Assembly (NCBI RefSeq): GCF_004340965.1
Contig: NZ_SLYA01000007.1
Span: 42,096 to 106,095, forward strand
DNA length: 64,000 nt
Source of the DNA: Sphingomonas sp. PP-CE-1A-559
GTDB taxonomy: Bacteria > Pseudomonadota > Alphaproteobacteria > Sphingomonadales > Sphingomonadaceae
Reading direction: 5' to 3'
Shown here one piece after another: positions 16,681-25,237 of this stretch. How positions within the stretch are numbered: position 1 is the first letter of the stretch; each line of letters begins with the position of its first letter. The notes under the pieces were generated by a model. That model searched no databases. It was not told where the DNA came from and saw nothing but the letters and a program-made list of their open reading frames with translations. The position numbers and the translations under genes are program-made.

Positions 16681-16729
16681 GCGGGCCGGCTAAGCCCGCA
16701 CATAGGCCCCAAACGCATCTGGCGTTTGG
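16681..16729 (+). promoter_or_regulatory. pnp leader hairpins
   Basis: Two hairpins precede pnp: GCGGGC/GCCCGC (16681-16699) and the perfect CCAAACGC/GCGTTTGG (16709-16716 and 16722-16729). The second ends just before the GAAGGA ribosome site at 16733-16738. In E. coli, a pnp leader hairpin is cut by RNase III and mediates autoregulation. A like role here is inference. Confidence 0.5.
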
Positions 16730-16744
16730 AGTGAAGGAAAAAGA

Positions 16745-19162
16745 ATGTTCGATACCAAGACCGTAAGCGCCCAGTGGGGCGGCAAGACGCTGACGCTCGA
16801 GACCGGCCGCGTTGCGCGCCAGGCCAACGGCGCAGTCCTCGCCACCCTCGGCGAGACCGTCGTTCTGTGCGCCGTGACGGCGGCTCGGACCGTCAAGGAA
16901 GGGCAGGATTTCTTCCCGCTCACCGTCCATTACCAGGAGAAGTTCTCCGCGAGCGGCCGCATTCCCGGCGGCTTCTTCAAGCGTGAGCGCGGCGCGACCG
17001 AAAAGGAGACGCTGACCAGCCGTCTCATCGATCGCCCGATCCGTCCCCTCTTCCCAGAGGGTTTCTACAACGAGATCAACGTGATCTGCCAGGTTCTGTC
17101 GTATGACGGCGAGAACGAGCCGGACGTCCTCGCGATGGTCGCGGCCTCCGCTGCGCTGACGATCTCGGGCGTGCCGTTCATGGGCCCGATCGGCGCAGCG
17201 CGCGTCGGTTACGTCGATGGCGCGTACATCCTCAACCCGACGCTGGAAGAAGCCAAGGCTGGCGATCTCGACCTCGTCGTCGCCGCCACCGGCCAGGCCG
17301 TGATGATGGTCGAATCGGAAGCCAAGGAGCTTTCGGAAGAGATCATGCTCGGCGCCGTGCAGTTCGCCCACAAGGCCTGCCGTGAAGCCGCGAACCTGAT
17401 CATCGATCTGGCCGAAATGGCTGCCAAGGATCCTTGGGAAATGGCCGAGCAGGCCGACCTGTCGACCGCCAAGGACAAGCTGAAGAAGCTGATCGGCAAG
17501 GACATCGCGGCCGCCTACAAGGTGACCGACAAGTCCAAGCGTTCGGACCTGCTGAATGCCGCTCGTGCGAAGGGCAAGACCGCCTTTGCGGACGCGTCGC
17601 CGCAGGACCAGATGGCAGCCGGCAAGCTGATGAAGAAGCTGGAGGCGGAGATCGTCCGCGGCGCCATCCTCAAGGACGGCACGCGCATCGACGGCCGCAC
17701 CACCACGCAGATCCGTCCGATCGAGGCGATGGTCCACTTCCTCCCGCGCACGCACGGCTCGGCGCTGTTCACGCGCGGCGAGACGCAGTCGATCTGCACC
17801 ACCACGCTCGGTACGCGCGATGCAGAGCAGATGATCGACGGCCTCAACGGGCTGTCGTACGAAAACTTCATGCTGCACTACAACTTCCCTCCCTATTCGG
17901 TTGGTGAAGTCGGTCGCTTCGGTGCGCCGGGTCGTCGCGAAGTCGGTCACGGCAAGCTCGCATGGCGCGCGCTGCACCCGGTGCTGCCGACCAAGGAAGA
18001 GTTCCCGTATACGATCCGCGTCCTGTCGGACATCACGGAGAGCAACGGTTCGTCGTCGATGGCGACGGTCTGCGGCGGTTCGCTGAGCATGATGGATGCC
18101 GGCGTTCCGCTGAAGCGTCCGGTGTCGGGCATCGCGATGGGCCTGATCCTCGAGGGCAAGAACTTCGCGGTTCTCTCGGACATCCTCGGCGACGAGGATC
18201 ACCTCGGCGACATGGACTTCAAGGTCGCGGGCACGTCCGAGGGCATCACCACGATGCAGATGGACATCAAGATCGCCGGCATCACCGAGGAGATCATGGG
18301 CAAGGCGCTGGCGCAGGCCAAGGAAGGCCGCGCGCACATCCTGGGCGAGATGGCCAAGGCGCTCGACCACACCCGTGAGGAACTGTCGGCGCACGCACCG
18401 CGCATCGAGAGCTTCCAGATCGACAAGTCGAAGATCCGTGAAGTCATCGGCACCGGCGGCAAGGTGATCCGCGAGATCGTCGCGCAGACCGGCGCCAAGG
18501 TCGACATCGACGACGAGGGCGTGATCAAGGTGTCGTCGTCCGACCCCGCGCAGATCGAAGCCGCGATCAAGTGGATCAAGGGCCTCGTCGAGGAAGCCGA
18601 AGTCGGCAAGGTCTATGACGGCAAGGTCGTCAACCTGGTCGATTTCGGGGCGTTCGTGAACTTCATGGGTGGCAAGGACGGTCTCGTCCACGTGTCCGAA
18701 ATCAAGAACGAGCGCGTCGAGAAGGTCTCGGACGCCCTGACCGAAGGCCAGGAGGTCAAGGTCAAGGTTCTCGAGATCGATCCGCGCGGCAAGGTTCGCC
18801 TGTCGATGCGCGTCGTCGACCAGACGACCGGCGAAGAGCTGGAGGACACGCGTCCTGCACGTGAGCCCCGTGAGGGTGGTGATCGTGGTCCGCGCGGTCC
18901 GCGTCGTGACGGCGATGGCGGCCGTGATGCCGGCAACGGCGGCGGCGGTCGTGGTCCGCGCGGCGAAGGCGGCGGCGGCGATCGCGGCTCGCGTGGTCCG
19001 CGTCGTGACGGCGATGGTGGCCGTGACGCTGGCGGCAACGGCGGTGGCCGTGGTCCGCGTCGTGACGGCGGCGGCAACGGTGGCGGCGAGCGTGCTGCAC
19101 GCACCGACGGCGACAAGGCTCCCGAGTTCGCGCCGGCGTTCCTGACCGGCGATCGCGACTAA
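16745..19162 (+). CDS. pnp: polynucleotide phosphorylase with Gly/Arg/Asp-rich C-terminal tail
   Basis: 3'-5' phosphorolytic exoribonuclease and degradosome component, acting as a trimer. The 805 residues carry two RNase PH-like domains (about 1-220 and 310-545, with [14 protein letters not shown] and [13 protein letters not shown], then [21 protein letters not shown] read here as [20 protein letters not shown]). An all-alpha linker, a KH domain (about 555-610, [16 protein letters not shown]) and an S1 domain (about 622-690, [20 protein letters not shown]) follow. The last 100 residues are a repeated [23 protein letters not shown] tail not found in E. coli. A C-terminal RNase E peptide in this window (GWWQRTFG) is the probable docking partner. 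Confidence 0.97.
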   Translation: MFDTKTVSAQWGGKTLTLETGRVARQANGAVLATLGETVVLCAVTAARTVKEGQDFFPLTVHYQEKFSASGRIPGGFFKRERGATEKETLTSRLIDRPIRPLFPEGFYNEINVICQVLSYDGENEPDVLAMVAASAALTISGVPFMGPIGAARVGYVDGAYILNPTLEEAKAGDLDLVVAATGQAVMMVESEAKELSEEIMLGAVQFAHKACREAANLIIDLAEMAAKDPWEMAEQADLSTAKDKLKKLIGKDIAAAYKVTDKSKRSDLLNAARAKGKTAFADASPQDQMAAGKLMKKLEAEIVRGAILKDGTRIDGRTTTQIRPIEAMVHFLPRTHGSALFTRGETQSICTTTLGTRDAEQMIDGLNGLSYENFMLHYNFPPYSVGEVGRFGAPGRREVGHGKLAWRALHPVLPTKEEFPYTIRVLSDITESNGSSSMATVCGGSLSMMDAGVPLKRPVSGIAMGLILEGKNFAVLSDILGDEDHLGDMDFKVAGTSEGITTMQMDIKIAGITEEIMGKALAQAKEGRAHILGEMAKALDHTREELSAHAPRIESFQIDKSKIREVIGTGGKVIREIVAQTGAKVDIDDEGVIKVSSSDPAQIEAAIKWIKGLVEEAEVGKVYDGKVVNLVDFGAFVNFMGGKDGLVHVSEIKNERVEKVSDALTEGQEVKVKVLEIDPRGKVRLSMRVVDQTTGEELEDTRPAREPREGGDRGPRGPRRDGDGGRDAGNGGGGRGPRGEGGGGDRGSRGPRRDGDGGRDAGGNGGGRGPRRDGGGNGGGERAARTDGDKAPEFAPAFLTGDRD

Positions 19163-19190
19163 GCCTTTACGGCCTGACGGCAGTGATGGA

Positions 19191-19216
19191 GGGGCTCGGG
19201 AAACCGGGCCCCTTTC
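19191..19216 (+). terminator. intrinsic terminator after pnp
   Basis: GGGGCTCGG pairs with CCGGGCCCC around a GAAA loop, followed by TTTCT. It starts 29 nt after the pnp stop. Confidence 0.8.
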
Positions 19217-19280
19217 TCATGTCAGGCTCGCTTTGCCCCGTTATGCCTTGAGAACATGACTTATATTGGAACGGAGCGGC

Positions 19281-19661
19281 ATGCCGGATGTTCGAACCGG
19301 TATGAATGCCATTGCGAAGTCCGTTATTCTCGTCGTCGATGACGATGCCCTCGTCCGGGTCCATTCCAACCTCGCGCTGGAGGATGCCGGCTATGAAGTC
19401 GTCGAAGCCAGCAACGCGGCCGACGCCTTGGCGAAGCTCGAAGAGCGGCCCGATATCGCCGCGCTGTTCACCGACGTCCGCATGCCGGGAGACCTGAACG
19501 GCATCGACCTCGCCAATGCCGTGCACGCTCAACGCCCCGATATCGCGATCCTGGTCACGTCGGGTGCCGACAACGGCACCACCGAGGCGCTGCCCAAGGC
19601 CGCGCGGTTCGTGCAGAAGCCCTATACCGGCGCACAACTCAGCAAGCTCCTGCAACTCTGA
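19281..19661 (+). CDS. single-domain response regulator
   Basis: Stand-alone CheY-like receiver of 126 residues without an output domain. Conserved positions are the acidic pair in ILVVDDDALVR, the phospho-acceptor Asp in LFTDVRMPG, the Thr/Ser switch in ILVTSGADNG and the Lys in FVQKPYTG. It likely acts as a phosphorelay intermediate or controls a partner protein. ATG 19281 has CGGAG upstream; ATG 19302 (MNAIAKSVILVVDDD) is a credible alternative giving 119 residues. No histidine kinase is adjacent. Related single-domain regulators are abundant in sphingomonads. Confidence 0.88.
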   Translation: MPDVRTGMNAIAKSVILVVDDDALVRVHSNLALEDAGYEVVEASNAADALAKLEERPDIAALFTDVRMPGDLNGIDLANAVHAQRPDIAILVTSGADNGTTEALPKAARFVQKPYTGAQLSKLLQL

Positions 19662-19798
19662 GCAGTTAACGGACTGGAAGAGTATTCAGGATCTTACATC
19701 TACTAGTCGAGGCAGTCCTCATTCGTCATGAGTATTGCCCGTTATCAGTATTAGGGCCATCGTCCATCGCTTGAGCATCGACTCGCGGGGGCGGTCCA

Positions 19799-20530
19799 AT
19801 GGCATCGTTAAATAGTGTACGGCCTGCGCAACGGAATGTCGTCGCGAGCGAGCGTCGCTTCTTCCTCGGCATGGCGATAGCGATCGCCGTCACGGTGATC
19901 TTCGGCTTCACGCTGAATGCCGCGCGAATGAATTGGACGTTTCTCGAACTGCCCTTGCAAGTTCATCTGCACGCCGCCGCATTTCTGGCGTGGATCATTC
20001 TCTACGTCGTGCAGAACTGGCTGGTCGTTCGGGGATCGATCACTTGGCATCGACAACTCGGCGTACTCGGCGCCGTTATCGCAGCGTCGATGGTCGTACT
20101 GGGCATCGTCACCACAGTCGCAGCGATCCAGCAGCACCGCGTACCGCCGTTCTTTCCACCGGGCATTTTCCTCGTGCTCGACGTCCTGGGGGTGATCGGG
20201 TTCGGCATCCTGACCGCTTGGGCTATCGCGCTGCGGAAACAGGCTGCTTGGCACAAGCGACTGATGCTATGCGGCACGATCCTGGTCATGTCGCCGGCGC
20301 TCGGGCGGATCCTGCCGATGCCGCTGCTTGGCCAGTTCGCGCCGCTCGCGGTGTTCGCGTCGATGGCGGTGTTCGTCATCGCAGGGATGATCTCCGACTT
20401 GCGCCTGCGCGGGAAGATACATCCGGCCTATTACTGGGGCGGCGGCGTGCTGGTGGTGACCAACGTGCTGGTCGGCCCGCTCGGCTTCAGCCCGCCGGTA
20501 CTGCGACTGGTCGAGCGCCTTGCTGCCTGA
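19799..20530 (+). CDS. multi-pass membrane protein of unknown function
   Basis: Not firmly recognised. The 243 residues contain about seven hydrophobic segments, among them MAIAIAVTVIFGFTL, AAAFLAWIILYVVQNWLVV, LGAVIAASMVVLGIVTTVAAI, GIFLVLDVLGVIGFGILTAW, MLCGTILVMSPALG, PLAVFASMAVFVIAGMI and YYWGGGVLVVTNVLVG. Histidines in VHLHAAAF, TWHRQLG and AWHKRLM sit at membrane edges, in a spacing that recalls DUF2306 or cytochrome b561-like proteins. Haem binding is only a possibility. It stands alone between a response regulator and ssrA. Confidence 0.7.
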   Translation: MASLNSVRPAQRNVVASERRFFLGMAIAIAVTVIFGFTLNAARMNWTFLELPLQVHLHAAAFLAWIILYVVQNWLVVRGSITWHRQLGVLGAVIAASMVVLGIVTTVAAIQQHRVPPFFPPGIFLVLDVLGVIGFGILTAWAIALRKQAAWHKRLMLCGTILVMSPALGRILPMPLLGQFAPLAVFASMAVFVIAGMISDLRLRGKIHPAYYWGGGVLVVTNVLVGPLGFSPPVLRLVERLAA

Positions 20531-20664
20531 TCGGGGCCAAAATGTAAGGTTAGTGGGGAGCTTCTGTTGCTCGGTGCCCCCCGTACCGCCGGTGTCCACT
20601 TCTGTTGCCCGGTGTGGCCCGAACCGCGCTTTCGTCCGTATAACCTAGGTCGTTAGACCGTCAG

Positions 20665-20700
20665 TTATGCGGCAATTGCGAGTGCTTCGTTATCGTTGGC
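20665..20700 (-). other. tmRNA proteolysis-tag reading frame
   Basis: Codons GCC AAC GAT AAC GAA GCA then CTC GCA ATT GCC GCA TAA encode ANDNEALAIAA. The C-terminal hydrophobic residues ending in Ala-Ala are the degradation signal read by ClpXP and ClpAP. Confidence 0.95.
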
Positions 20701-20812
20701 ACTTGTGTATGGGCCGTTGCGGTGGTCCCATTCCGAGCGAAACATAGCGTCGTTGAACACACGTCGATCCTAGTTCGACCCCGTCATCGCCCCCCTCTTG
20801 CGAAGAGGGCGG

Positions 20813-20890
20813 TGGTGGAGTCGCCGGGTACTGCCCCCGGGTCCGCTGTGTCTATGACACGCCACGGTTTATCGCCATAGCCGCCAAGAG
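20813..20890 (-). ncRNA. ssrA: tmRNA acceptor piece
   Basis: 3' half of the tRNA-like domain, transcribed ahead of the coding piece. It contains a GTGTC-ATA-GACAC hairpin, the T arm with a 7-nt loop, the 3' acceptor strand CGACTCC and ACCA ending at 20813. The following spacer holds a CCCTCTT/AAGAGGG hairpin. The 5' limit is uncertain. Confidence 0.82.
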
Positions 20891-20913
20891 AAGATTCCCC
20901 CGATGGCATGACC

Positions 20914-20941
20914 GATATAGGGGGGCCGCATCGATCTGAAA
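20914..20941 (-). promoter_or_regulatory. possible ssrA promoter
   Basis: On the minus strand TTTCAG (20936-20941) and TATATC (20914-20919) are 16 nt apart, placing the start near 20905, just ahead of the acceptor piece. The -10 match is fair and the -35 match weak. Confidence 0.4.
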
Positions 20942-21067
20942 AGCCCGGCCAAATGAAAAGACTGGCGCGGTGGGCGCCCTCCCCTGGATAAATCGCCGAT
21001 GGGTTAGCACACAGCGTGCCAAACCGCCTTTCGCTCGCCACAAAGCGCGTGCATAGCAACCTGCATT

Positions 21068-21499
21068 ATGTTGACGCAGCGCTCCCGCTACGCGCTCCGC
21101 GCGATGATCTTCCTTGGCGGCGCCCCCGTCGGTGGCCCTCCCATCCCGATGACCCGCATCGCCGCCGAGGCGAACGTGCCGCGCAAATTCCTCGAGCTGA
21201 TTCTCGCCGACCTGCGCGAGTCCGGCTTGCTCCACAGCCATCGCGGCAAGATGGGCGGCTACCGCCTGTCGCGGCCGAGCCATCTGATTTCGCTCGGCGA
21301 GATTATCCGGATCATCGAGGGCCCGCTGGCGCTGGTGCCGTGCGTGAGCCGGACCGCGTACCGGCCGTGCCTCGACTGCAAGAGCGAAGCCGACTGCGCG
21401 ATCCGCTTTGCGATGATGCGCGTGCGCGACGAGACTGCGCGGATCCTCGATGGTACCAGCCTGGCGGATGCCAACGCCGAGGATCTGGTCGCGGCGTAA
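21068..21499 (+). CDS. Rrf2 family transcriptional regulator with four C-terminal-half cysteines
   Basis: Winged-helix repressor of the Rrf2 family (IscR, NsrR, RirA, CymR), 143 residues. The N-terminal MLTQRSRYALRAMIFLGG and the recognition region VPRKFLELILADLRESGLL then HRGKMGGYRLSRP are typical. The wing is followed by cysteines in VPCVSRTAYRPCLDCKSEADC (spacing C-x9-C-x2-C-x5-C), suitable for an iron-sulfur cluster, although IscR and NsrR use three. The member type cannot be decided. It stands alone downstream of ssrA, with no iron-sulfur assembly genes nearby, so its targets are elsewhere. Confidence 0.88.
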   Translation: MLTQRSRYALRAMIFLGGAPVGGPPIPMTRIAAEANVPRKFLELILADLRESGLLHSHRGKMGGYRLSRPSHLISLGEIIRIIEGPLALVPCVSRTAYRPCLDCKSEADCAIRFAMMRVRDETARILDGTSLADANAEDLVAA

Positions 21500-21508
21500 C
21501 TCTGTCCT

Positions 21509-21645
21509 TCTCCCCTCGGGGAGAAGGTGGCGCGGCAGCGCCGGATGAGGGGGAGTTAAGATGTAACGTCCCAAGCCTCACGCCCCTCACCCTTCCGTCG
21601 CCCAAGGCTCCTCCTTCCCTCTCCCCGCAGGGGCGAGGGACAGGT
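21509..21645. repeat. dispersed palindrome PE-C, copy 5
   Basis: TTCTCCCCTCGGGGAGAAGG at the left and CCCTCTCCCCGCAGGGG at the right, around a variable centre. It occupies the gap between the convergent Rrf2 and mscL genes. Confidence 0.8.
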
Positions 21646-21648
21646 ACG

Positions 21649-22119
21649 TCACCCCCGCGCCTTCAACTCGTCGCGGATCTCGCGGAGCAGCGCGATCTCG
21701 ACCGGCTCCGGCGCAGGCGCGACGACCACCGCCTCTTCCTCACGCTTCAACCGCGCCGTCTCGCGCTCGATCAGCGCCGCCGTCCGGTTCACCACGCGCA
21801 GGATCATGAAGATGATCCCCGCGACGATCACGAAATTGACCAGCTGCGTCGCGAACGCGCCATAGCCGAGCAGCGGCACACCGGCCTTCTTGAGCGCCGC
21901 GTAATCGCTCAGCGAGCCCGCATAGTTTGCCGGCACCGGCCCCATCCGCCAGAAATAGCTCGAGAAATCGAGCCCGCCGAAGATCTTGCCGATCACCGGC
22001 ATCAGCACGTCGTCGGTCAGCGACGTGACGATCTTGCCGAACGCCGCCCCGATGATCACCGCGATGGCGAGATCGAGCACGTTGCCGCGCATGATGAACG
22101 CCTTGAATTCCTTGAGCAT
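21649..22119 (-). CDS. mscL: large-conductance mechanosensitive channel
   Basis: Pentameric inner-membrane emergency valve opened by membrane tension during osmotic downshock. The 156 residues start with the conserved amphipathic helix MLKEFKAFIMRGNVLDLAIA. TM1 follows (VIIGAAFGKIVTSLTDDVLMP with the Gly-rich pore face), then a periplasmic loop and TM2 (VNFVIVAGIIFMILRVVN). The C-terminal bundle helix is LLREIRDELKARG. A central insert around residues 50-75 is a little longer than in E. coli (136 residues). Confidence 0.95.
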   Translation of the reverse strand: MLKEFKAFIMRGNVLDLAIAVIIGAAFGKIVTSLTDDVLMPVIGKIFGGLDFSSYFWRMGPVPANYAGSLSDYAALKKAGVPLLGYGAFATQLVNFVIVAGIIFMILRVVNRTAALIERETARLKREEEAVVVAPAPEPVEIALLREIRDELKARG

Positions 22120-22222
22120 CTACGCCCCCTCTGTTGCCCCACCGACGCTAACCATCGATTTCGGTTTCGCCAACCCTGCGGACTGTCCTATGAGGGTGAC
22201 ACAGGTATTCAGGAGAGCCCCG

Positions 22223-22819
22223 ATGTCACGTGCCCCAATCGCCCGCGGTACCGCCGCGATCCTCCTCGCATCGGCGCTGGCCGGGTGCGGGATCAACAGC
22301 ATCCCGACCGCGGAAGAGACCGCCAAGGCACGCTGGGCCGACGTCCAGAACAATTATCAACGCCGCGCCGACCTGATCCCCAACCTCGTCGCGACCGTGA
22401 AGGCGGCAGGCGCGCAGGAAAAGGACATCCTCGTCCAGGTGACTCAGGCGCGCTCGGCTGCGAACTCGGTCCAGGTTTCGGCAGCCGATCTCTCCGATCC
22501 GGCGAAAATGGAGCAGTATCAGCGCGTCCAGGGTGCCGTCGGCGTGTCGCTCCAGCGCTTGCAGGAGGCGTATCCCGAGCTGAAGAGCCAGGGCAACTAC
22601 ACCACGCTGATGAGCCAGCTCGAGGGCACCGAGAACCGCATCACGATCGCGCGGCGCGATTACAACGGCGCGGTGCAGGCGTATAATACCAAGATCCGCA
22701 CCTTCCCCGACGCGGTCGGCGCGAAGATCTTCTATGGCGCCAAGCCGATGGTGCCGTTCGCGGCGACCACGCCGGGTGCCGAGACCGCACCGACGGTGAA
22801 CTTCGGCAACGCGAGCTGA
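22223..22819 (+). CDS. lemA: LemA family lipoprotein
   Basis: LemA-fold four-helix-bundle protein of unknown biochemical role, often encoded next to TPM-domain genes as here. ATG 22223 has AGGAGAG upstream; the longer upstream frame runs through the mscL promoter and is rejected. The 198-residue product begins with a signal peptide ending in LASALAGC, a lipobox, so it is probably membrane-anchored on the periplasmic side. Family segments are WADVQNNYQRRADLIPNLV, EKDILVQVTQARSAA, LLEAYPEL-like LQEAYPELKSQGNY, LEGTENRITIARRDYNGAVQAYN and FPDAVGAKIF. Confidence 0.92.
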   Translation: MSRAPIARGTAAILLASALAGCGINSIPTAEETAKARWADVQNNYQRRADLIPNLVATVKAAGAQEKDILVQVTQARSAANSVQVSAADLSDPAKMEQYQRVQGAVGVSLQRLQEAYPELKSQGNYTTLMSQLEGTENRITIARRDYNGAVQAYNTKIRTFPDAVGAKIFYGAKPMVPFAATTPGAETAPTVNFGNAS

Positions 22820-22829
22820 TCGGGGCATC

Positions 22830-23684
22830 ATGCTCCGCCATCTCCTGACGCTCGCGTTCGCGGTGTTGCTGGGAAGCAATGCTGCGACCGCGCAGACCTT
22901 TCCCAAGTTCACCGGCTTCGTCGTCGATAGCGCGAACGTCATCCCGCCCGATCAGGAAGCGGCGCTGACCAAGCGGCTCGACGACCTGCAAAAGACGACC
23001 GGCAACCAGCTGGTGGTCGCGACGGTGCCGGATCTCGAAGGCTATCCGATCGAGGATTACGGCAATCGGTTGATCCGAAGCTGGGGCGTCGGGTTGAAGG
23101 ACGCGAACAACGGCGCGATCCTGCTGGTCGCGCCGAACGACCGGAAGGTGCGGATCGAGGTCGGCTACGGGCTTGAGCCGGTGCTGACCGACGCGTTCTC
23201 CAGCGTCGTCATCAACCAGGACATCCTGCCGCGTTTCAAGGCGGGGGACATCCCGGGCGGGATCGTCGCGGGGACCAACGCGGTGGCAGACCAGCTTGCG
23301 CTGCCCGATGCGGAGGCGCGCGCGAAGGTTACGGCGGCGGCGGCGGAGTATGACAAGACGCATCGTCGCTCCAATTCGGGTGGCGGCGGCGTGCCGATCG
23401 GGCTGATCTTTTTCGGAATCGTGCTGGCGGCGATCGTCATTCCGATGATTTCGCGGCGCGCGGGCGGACAACGCTACACCGATGGAGGGCGCGGCGGTGG
23501 CAGCGGTGCCTTGCCAATCGTGTTGTGGAGCATCGCCGACGCGATGACTCGTGGCGGCGGTAATGGCGGCGGCGGAAGCTGGGGTGGCGGTGGCGACAGC
23601 GGCGGCGGCGGCTGGGGCGGCGGTGGTTTTGGCGGCGGCGGCGGTGGATCCGGCGGCGGCGGCGGCGCATCGGGGGGATGGTGA
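22830..23684 (+). CDS. TPM-domain (YgcG) membrane protein with Gly-rich tail
   Basis: TPM-domain protein, 284 residues, co-transcribed with lemA 10 nt upstream. A signal peptide (to about residue 22, ending ATAQ) precedes the TPM domain (about 25-150): FTGFVVDSANVIPPDQEAAL, TGNQLVVATVPDLEG, NRLIRSWGVG and NNGAILLVAPNDRKVRIEVGYGLEP. One transmembrane helix follows (PIGLIFFGIVLAAIVIPMI). The C-terminal 60 residues are almost entirely Gly/Ser with Trp, a common feature of these proteins. TPM proteins have been linked to photosystem II repair in plants; the bacterial function is not settled. Confidence 0.9.
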   Translation: MLRHLLTLAFAVLLGSNAATAQTFPKFTGFVVDSANVIPPDQEAALTKRLDDLQKTTGNQLVVATVPDLEGYPIEDYGNRLIRSWGVGLKDANNGAILLVAPNDRKVRIEVGYGLEPVLTDAFSSVVINQDILPRFKAGDIPGGIVAGTNAVADQLALPDAEARAKVTAAAAEYDKTHRRSNSGGGGVPIGLIFFGIVLAAIVIPMISRRAGGQRYTDGGRGGGSGALPIVLWSIADAMTRGGGNGGGGSWGGGGDSGGGGWGGGGFGGGGGGSGGGGGASGGW

Positions 23685-23685
23685 C

Positions 23686-24345
23686 ATGCGGTTGAGCGAC
23701 ACCGACCACGACCGCGTCACGGCGGCGGTCACCCAGGCGGAGACCGCGACGACCGGCGAGATCGTCACGATCGTCGCGCGGCAGTCCGATGCCTATCACG
23801 ACGTATCGATGCACTGGGGCGTGCTGGCGATGCTGCTGACGCTGGCGCTGGTCGCGTACCACCCGGTCGCAGCGGACCATATCTACGCGCGGGTCGATCC
23901 CTGGCAGGCGGCTCCGCAGGGTGCACTGTACGTACTGGTGCTGGTGACCCTGGTGTTCCTGGCGGTGCGGCTGGTGCTAGCGTGGACGCCGGCGCGGCTC
24001 GCGCTGACGCCGGGCGCGACCAAGGCGCGGCGCGTGCGGCGGCGGGCTCTACTCCTGTTCCGTGCGGGGGCCGAGAAGCGCACCAAGGGCTCGACCGGCG
24101 TACTGCTATACCTGTCGCTGGCCGAGCACCGCGCGGAGATCATCGCCGACGATGCGATCCATTCGCGCGTGCCGAACGAAACCTGGGGCGCGGCGATGGC
24201 GGCGGTGCTGGCCGGCGTCCGCGACGATCGCCCCGCCGACGGGATGGCGGATGCGGTCGCGCAGATCGGGGCGGTGCTCGCCGAACATTTCCCCCGCACC
24301 GGTGCGCCGGTGAACGAACTTCCGGACAGGCTGATCGAATTATGA
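23686..24345 (+). CDS. second TPM-domain membrane protein
   Basis: A shorter relative of the preceding gene, 219 residues, beginning 2 nt after its stop. It has no signal peptide. An N-terminal TPM fragment (VTQAETATTGEIVTIVARQSD) is followed by two transmembrane helices (VLAMLLTLALVAYHPVA and GALYVLVLVTLVFLAVRLVLAW). The rest of the TPM domain follows with GVLLYLSLAEHRAEIIADD and DGMADAVAQIGAVLAEHFP. The split of the domain by two helices is typical of the second TPM gene in such pairs. The stop overlaps the Nudix gene start (ATGA). Confidence 0.85.
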   Translation: MRLSDTDHDRVTAAVTQAETATTGEIVTIVARQSDAYHDVSMHWGVLAMLLTLALVAYHPVAADHIYARVDPWQAAPQGALYVLVLVTLVFLAVRLVLAWTPARLALTPGATKARRVRRRALLLFRAGAEKRTKGSTGVLLYLSLAEHRAEIIADDAIHSRVPNETWGAAMAAVLAGVRDDRPADGMADAVAQIGAVLAEHFPRTGAPVNELPDRLIEL

Positions 24346-24845
24346 GCAAGACCGTATGGGCTGGGAAATTCCTGACCGTGCAGACCGAAGGCACGTGGGA
24401 ATTCGCGGCGCGCCAGGGCGAGATCGCGGCGGCGGTGATCGTCGCGATCGACGACGGCGACGTGATCCTGGTGGAGCAGTTCCGCGTGCCGCTGGGCCGC
24501 GCGTGTCTCGAACTGCCGGCCGGGCTGGTCGGTGACGAAACCGCGGGCGAGAGCGTCGCGGTGGCCGCTGGCCGCGAACTGGAGGAAGAGACCGGCTACC
24601 GCGCGGACGCGATCGAGGACCTTGGTGTGTTCTATTCGTCGCCTGGGATGACGTCGGAATGCTTCACGCTGGTCCGCGCCACCGGGCTCACGAAGGTCGC
24701 TGACGGCGGCGGGGATGGCGACGAGAACATCACCGTGCACCGGGTGCCGCTGGCGGACGTGCCGGCATTCGTGGCCGAGAAGCGGGTCGCTGGCGTGGCG
24801 ATCGATACCAAGATGCTGCTGATCCTGGCGGGATCGATTTTCTAA
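24342..24845 (+). CDS. Nudix hydrolase, ADP-ribose pyrophosphatase type
   Basis: Predicted hydrolase of ADP-ribose or related nucleotide sugars, 167 residues. The complete Nudix box is visible: G-DETAG-E, seven residues, then RELEEETGY. Upstream VILVEQFRVPLGRACLELPAGLV is the ADP-ribose pyrophosphatase signature, with the ELPAG motif before the box. A Pro/Gly turn (YSSPGMTSE) 15-20 residues after the box also fits this subgroup. It is coupled to the TPM gene by a 4-nt overlap. The substrate choice is inference from the family. Confidence 0.9.
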   Translation: MSKTVWAGKFLTVQTEGTWEFAARQGEIAAAVIVAIDDGDVILVEQFRVPLGRACLELPAGLVGDETAGESVAVAAGRELEEETGYRADAIEDLGVFYSSPGMTSECFTLVRATGLTKVADGGGDGDENITVHRVPLADVPAFVAEKRVAGVAIDTKMLLILAGSIF

Positions 24846-24853
24846 CCGAGACC

Positions 24854-24910
24854 TGTTTCCCCGCGAAGGCGGGGACCCAGACTGGGCTCCCGCCTTCGCG
24901 GGAGAACAAG
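24854..24910. repeat. dispersed palindrome PE-B, copy at 24.9 kb
   Basis: 57-nt hairpin: TGTTTCCCCGCGAAGGCGGG on the left and CCCGCCTTCGCGGGAGAACA on the right around CCCAGACTGGG. Other copies lie at 32962, 35604, 40799, 50705, 57911 and 60469. Confidence 0.88.
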
Positions 24911-24945
24911 GAGGTGCGGGAGGGCCTAGCGCCGCTCCCGCGGGC

Positions 24946-25227
24946 TTACTTGAAATTATCCGCGTAGCTCTGCAGCTTCAACGTCTTCTGCGGCGCCGGC
25001 ACGACCGTATACCCGAAGCCCTCGCGCTCGCAGTGCGCGATCGCCGCTTCGGCGGTCGGGAACAGCAGACGGAGCTGGTCGCGGGTGTCGCCGCTGCCGG
25101 CCCAGCCGGTGAGCGGGTCGGGGCGCTTGGCCTCCGAGGGTTCGAATTCGAGCTGCCAGGCGTCGGTCCGGTGCTTGCCGGACTGCATGGCGTTCTTGGG
25201 GCGCTGGAAGATACGGGCGGTTGGCAT
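24946..25227 (-). CDS. NADH-ubiquinone oxidoreductase accessory subunit, NDUFS4-like
   Basis: Small accessory subunit of respiratory complex I, shared by alphaproteobacteria and mitochondria. The start at 25227 gives MPTARIFQRPKNAMQSGK and 93 residues, the usual bacterial length, with AAGGGAG upstream. A longer frame to 25263 overlaps hrpB and is rejected. Family features are the N-terminal ARIFQRPKNAMQSG, WQLEFEP, the DPLTGWAGSGDTRDQLRL segment that marks the family and the C-terminal AIAHCEREGFGYTV. The gene follows hrpB by 10 nt, away from the main nuo operon, as is common. Confidence 0.93.
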   Translation of the reverse strand: MPTARIFQRPKNAMQSGKHRTDAWQLEFEPSEAKRPDPLTGWAGSGDTRDQLRLLFPTAEAAIAHCEREGFGYTVVPAPQKTLKLQSYADNFK

Positions 25228-25237
25228 GGATGCTCCC

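Larger units (their letters stand above)
20550..20905 (-). ncRNA. ssrA: circularly permuted two-piece tmRNA
   Basis: Rescues stalled ribosomes by trans-translation. Reading the minus strand, the acceptor piece comes first and ends in CCA at 20813; a 30-nt removable spacer (20783-20812) follows; then the coding piece starts at 20782. The tRNA-like acceptor stem is formed by GGGGTCG (5' end of the coding piece) and CGACTCC just before ACCA, seven pairs including one G-T. The T arm is CCGGG-GGCAGTA-CCCGG. The tag frame reads ANDNEALAIAA then stop. Downstream, pseudoknot-like stems CCAC/GTGG and GGGG/CCCC lie before 20550. Permuted ssrA is known across alphaproteobacteria. Both outer ends are approximate. 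Confidence 0.92.

Noticed and set aside
19268..19292. GGAAC with a 16-nt spacer then TGTT, resembling an EcfG general-stress promoter before the response regulator
   Set aside because: The -10 part matches only partly and lies inside the gene if the better-supported start is used. A single weak match is not enough.
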